NCBI RefSeq assembly: GCF_001262015.1
Contig: NZ_CP012075.1
Coordinates: 1,240,001-1,304,000 of the forward strand
Direction: 5' to 3'
DNA from: Prevotella fusca JCM 17724
GTDB lineage: Bacteria > Bacteroidota > Bacteroidia > Bacteroidales > Bacteroidaceae
DNA length: 64,000 nucleotides
The notes beneath the pieces are model-generated. The model was not told the origin of the DNA, searched no databases, and saw only the letters and a program-made list of their open reading frames with translations. Both the position numbers and the translations under genes were made by a program. The number at the start of each line of letters is the position of its first letter. Position 1 is the stretch's first letter. This document shows, piece by piece, positions 62,725-64,000 of the stretch.

Positions 62725-64000
62725 ATGGAATCAAATAACAATGACAATTATGTGCTGGTATTGGAAGACCGCACGGAGGTAAAGAACGAAAAGGAAGCAG
62801 GAAAACTCTCCGTAGTTTCTGGTATTGACGACAAGGGCAACCTTAAAACCACCGAGGCAATCGCTGCCAATCAAGCAGCATTCCTGAAGTTCAACAACAA
62901 GGACGGACTTCTGAAGAACTTCATGACCAACTTCCTCAAACAGTTTAATAACCCGACTCACTTCGGATTATACAAGGTATTGGCAGACAATGTGGAACAG
63001 GGCGTGGACAACCTGCGTACCATGCTGCAAAACCGCGAGAAGCCCGAAAGCAATCAGCAGCTGGCTGAGATGGGCATTCCTTTTGAGGACTATCTGCCCC
63101 AGCAGAAGAATGCTACTGCCATCGATGAGTCGAAGATTGATTGGAAGCAACTCGATAATCTCGGACTTACCCGTGAGAGATTGGAGCAGAGTGGAGAATT
63201 AGAAAAGATGCTCAATTGGCAGAAGAGCAATCTCATCACAATTACTGTTCCTATCGGCGACACCATCATCTATACTGAAGCACGCCTTGCGTTCCGCACG
63301 GACGATAGCGGCAATGTCGGTTTGGCAATTCATCCTTTGAGAAAAGAACCACAGCTTGACTTTCCCTATATGGGTTACAAGTTCTCTCCCGAAGAAAAGG
63401 AGCAACTCCTCACTACGGGCAATCTCGGTAAAACTATCGAAGTAACTCCCAAGAACGCTGAGCCTTTCTCTGCTTACGTCTCTATCGATCCGCAGACCAA
63501 TGAAATTATAGCCCTGCGTGCTGACCGTGTGAATATCCCCAAGGAAATCAAAGGTATTACCCTTTCCGATGCACAGTATAAAGACCTTGTAGAAGGTAAG
63601 GCTGTGAAGGTGGAAGGTATGACTGCCAAGAGTGGTAAGACCTTTGATGCAACTTTGCAAGTCAATGCCGAGCGAAAAGGCATTGAGTTTATCTTCGACA
63701 ATAAGCAAGGCTTGAAAGAGCGGCAACAACATAAACAACAGCAAGGTGTCCCACATAAGCTTTGCGGCTTAGAGTTATCAGAAAAACAGCGTGAAGCCTT
63801 GGATAGCGGTCGTACACTATATCTAAAGAATATGGTGGATAAACAAGGGCAACCTTTCAACGCATACGTTCGCATGGACAAGGAACAGAACCGCCCACGT
63901 TTTTACAAGTGGAATCCTGACAAGAAGCAGGAAACCGGCAAGGAAAAGGTCGTAGCTGTGGCGGAAGAACACAAAACACAGGTAGCCGTGAATAACCACG
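62725..64000 (+). CDS. DUF4099/DUF3945-type conjugative-transposon protein (3' end beyond window)
   Basis: The ATG at 62725 opens a frame that is still open at the right edge (425 codons seen). It begins MESNNNDNYVLVLEDRTEVK and includes RTMLQNREKPESNQQLAEMG, then FSPEEKEQLLTTGNLGKTIE and LSEKQREALDSGRTLYLKNM, repeated small domains with Q-rich linkers (RQQHKQQQG). This matches the DUF4099/DUF3945 proteins of CTnDOT-like elements, which often precede topB. It is a soluble protein of unknown function. Confidence 0.75.
   Translation, partial: MESNNNDNYVLVLEDRTEVKNEKEAGKLSVVSGIDDKGNLKTTEAIAANQAAFLKFNNKDGLLKNFMTNFLKQFNNPTHFGLYKVLADNVEQGVDNLRTMLQNREKPESNQQLAEMGIPFEDYLPQQKNATAIDESKIDWKQLDNLGLTRERLEQSGELEKMLNWQKSNLITITVPIGDTIIYTEARLAFRTDDSGNVGLAIHPLRKEPQLDFPYMGYKFSPEEKEQLLTTGNLGKTIEVTPKNAEPFSAYVSIDPQTNEIIALRADRVNIPKEIKGITLSDAQYKDLVEGKAVKVEGMTAKSGKTFDATLQVNAERKGIEFIFDNKQGLKERQQHKQQQGVPHKLCGLELSEKQREALDSGRTLYLKNMVDKQGQPFNAYVRMDKEQNRPRFYKWNPDKKQETGKEKVVAVAEEHKTQVAVNNH

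Overview
The window looks like a Bacteroidales chromosome, most probably from the Prevotella group. The signs are type VI secretion genes of the Bacteroidetes kind (VgrG, TssD), many promoters with the Bacteroidetes -7 box TAnnTTTG, lipoprotein signal peptides, a CTnDOT-type transfer operon (traA-traQ, mobABC), and a GG-leader peptide with a radical SAM maturase. Most of the window is two mobile elements lying side by side.

Host part (1-6.8 kb): the 5' part of vgrG (cut by the window edge), tssD, a 499-bp MITE-like element and a palindromic repeat in a 1.5-kb gene desert, a TPR lipoprotein, a CPBP membrane protease, ribF and tRNA-Met(CAT).

Island 1 (about 6.8-22.9 kb): an integrative mobilizable element inserted in the 3' end of tRNA-Met. 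A 50-bp copy of the tRNA end (6745-6794 and 22839-22888) bounds it, with a 23-bp direct repeat and a 16-bp inverted repeat near both ends. It carries a three-gene XRE/ImmA unit, a restriction-modification system with its own control gene and palindromic operator, a relaxase and a mobilization accessory protein, a primase gene riddled with in-frame stops, a primase-helicase, a small HTH protein, a helical protein of unknown function, an AAA/DUF4143 ATPase and a tyrosine integrase.

Island 2 (from about 22.9 kb to beyond the right edge): a CTnDOT-like conjugative transposon. Integrase, DUF1896, PcfK and PcfJ genes lie on the left. The tra operon runs leftward from traA (46.9 kb) to traQ, a lysozyme and a 116-residue protein. 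It ends in an orphan 5S rRNA copy and two tandem tiny hydrophobic ORFs. mobA, mobB (frameshifted) and mobC run rightward from the oriT region. A DUF4099/DUF3945-type gene runs off the right edge. Cargo on the left includes a GHKL-ATPase/PD-(D/E)xK protein and a HEPN-motif protein, both possible defence genes, and a decayed IS1380 element that was itself split by a second MITE copy.

Between mobC and the DUF3945 gene lies a leftward gene group for a modified peptide: a 55-residue GG-leader precursor, a radical SAM maturase, two outer-membrane beta-barrel proteins, a broken C39 peptidase/exporter, two lipoproteins and an astacin-like lipoprotein that has lost its zinc-site residues. Divergent from it is an alpha-oxoamine synthase-like PLP enzyme with a TetR regulator. 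Several key genes here are truncated or frameshifted, so the peptide pathway and the transfer machinery may be partly decayed. Sequencing error has to be excluded for the single-base cases.
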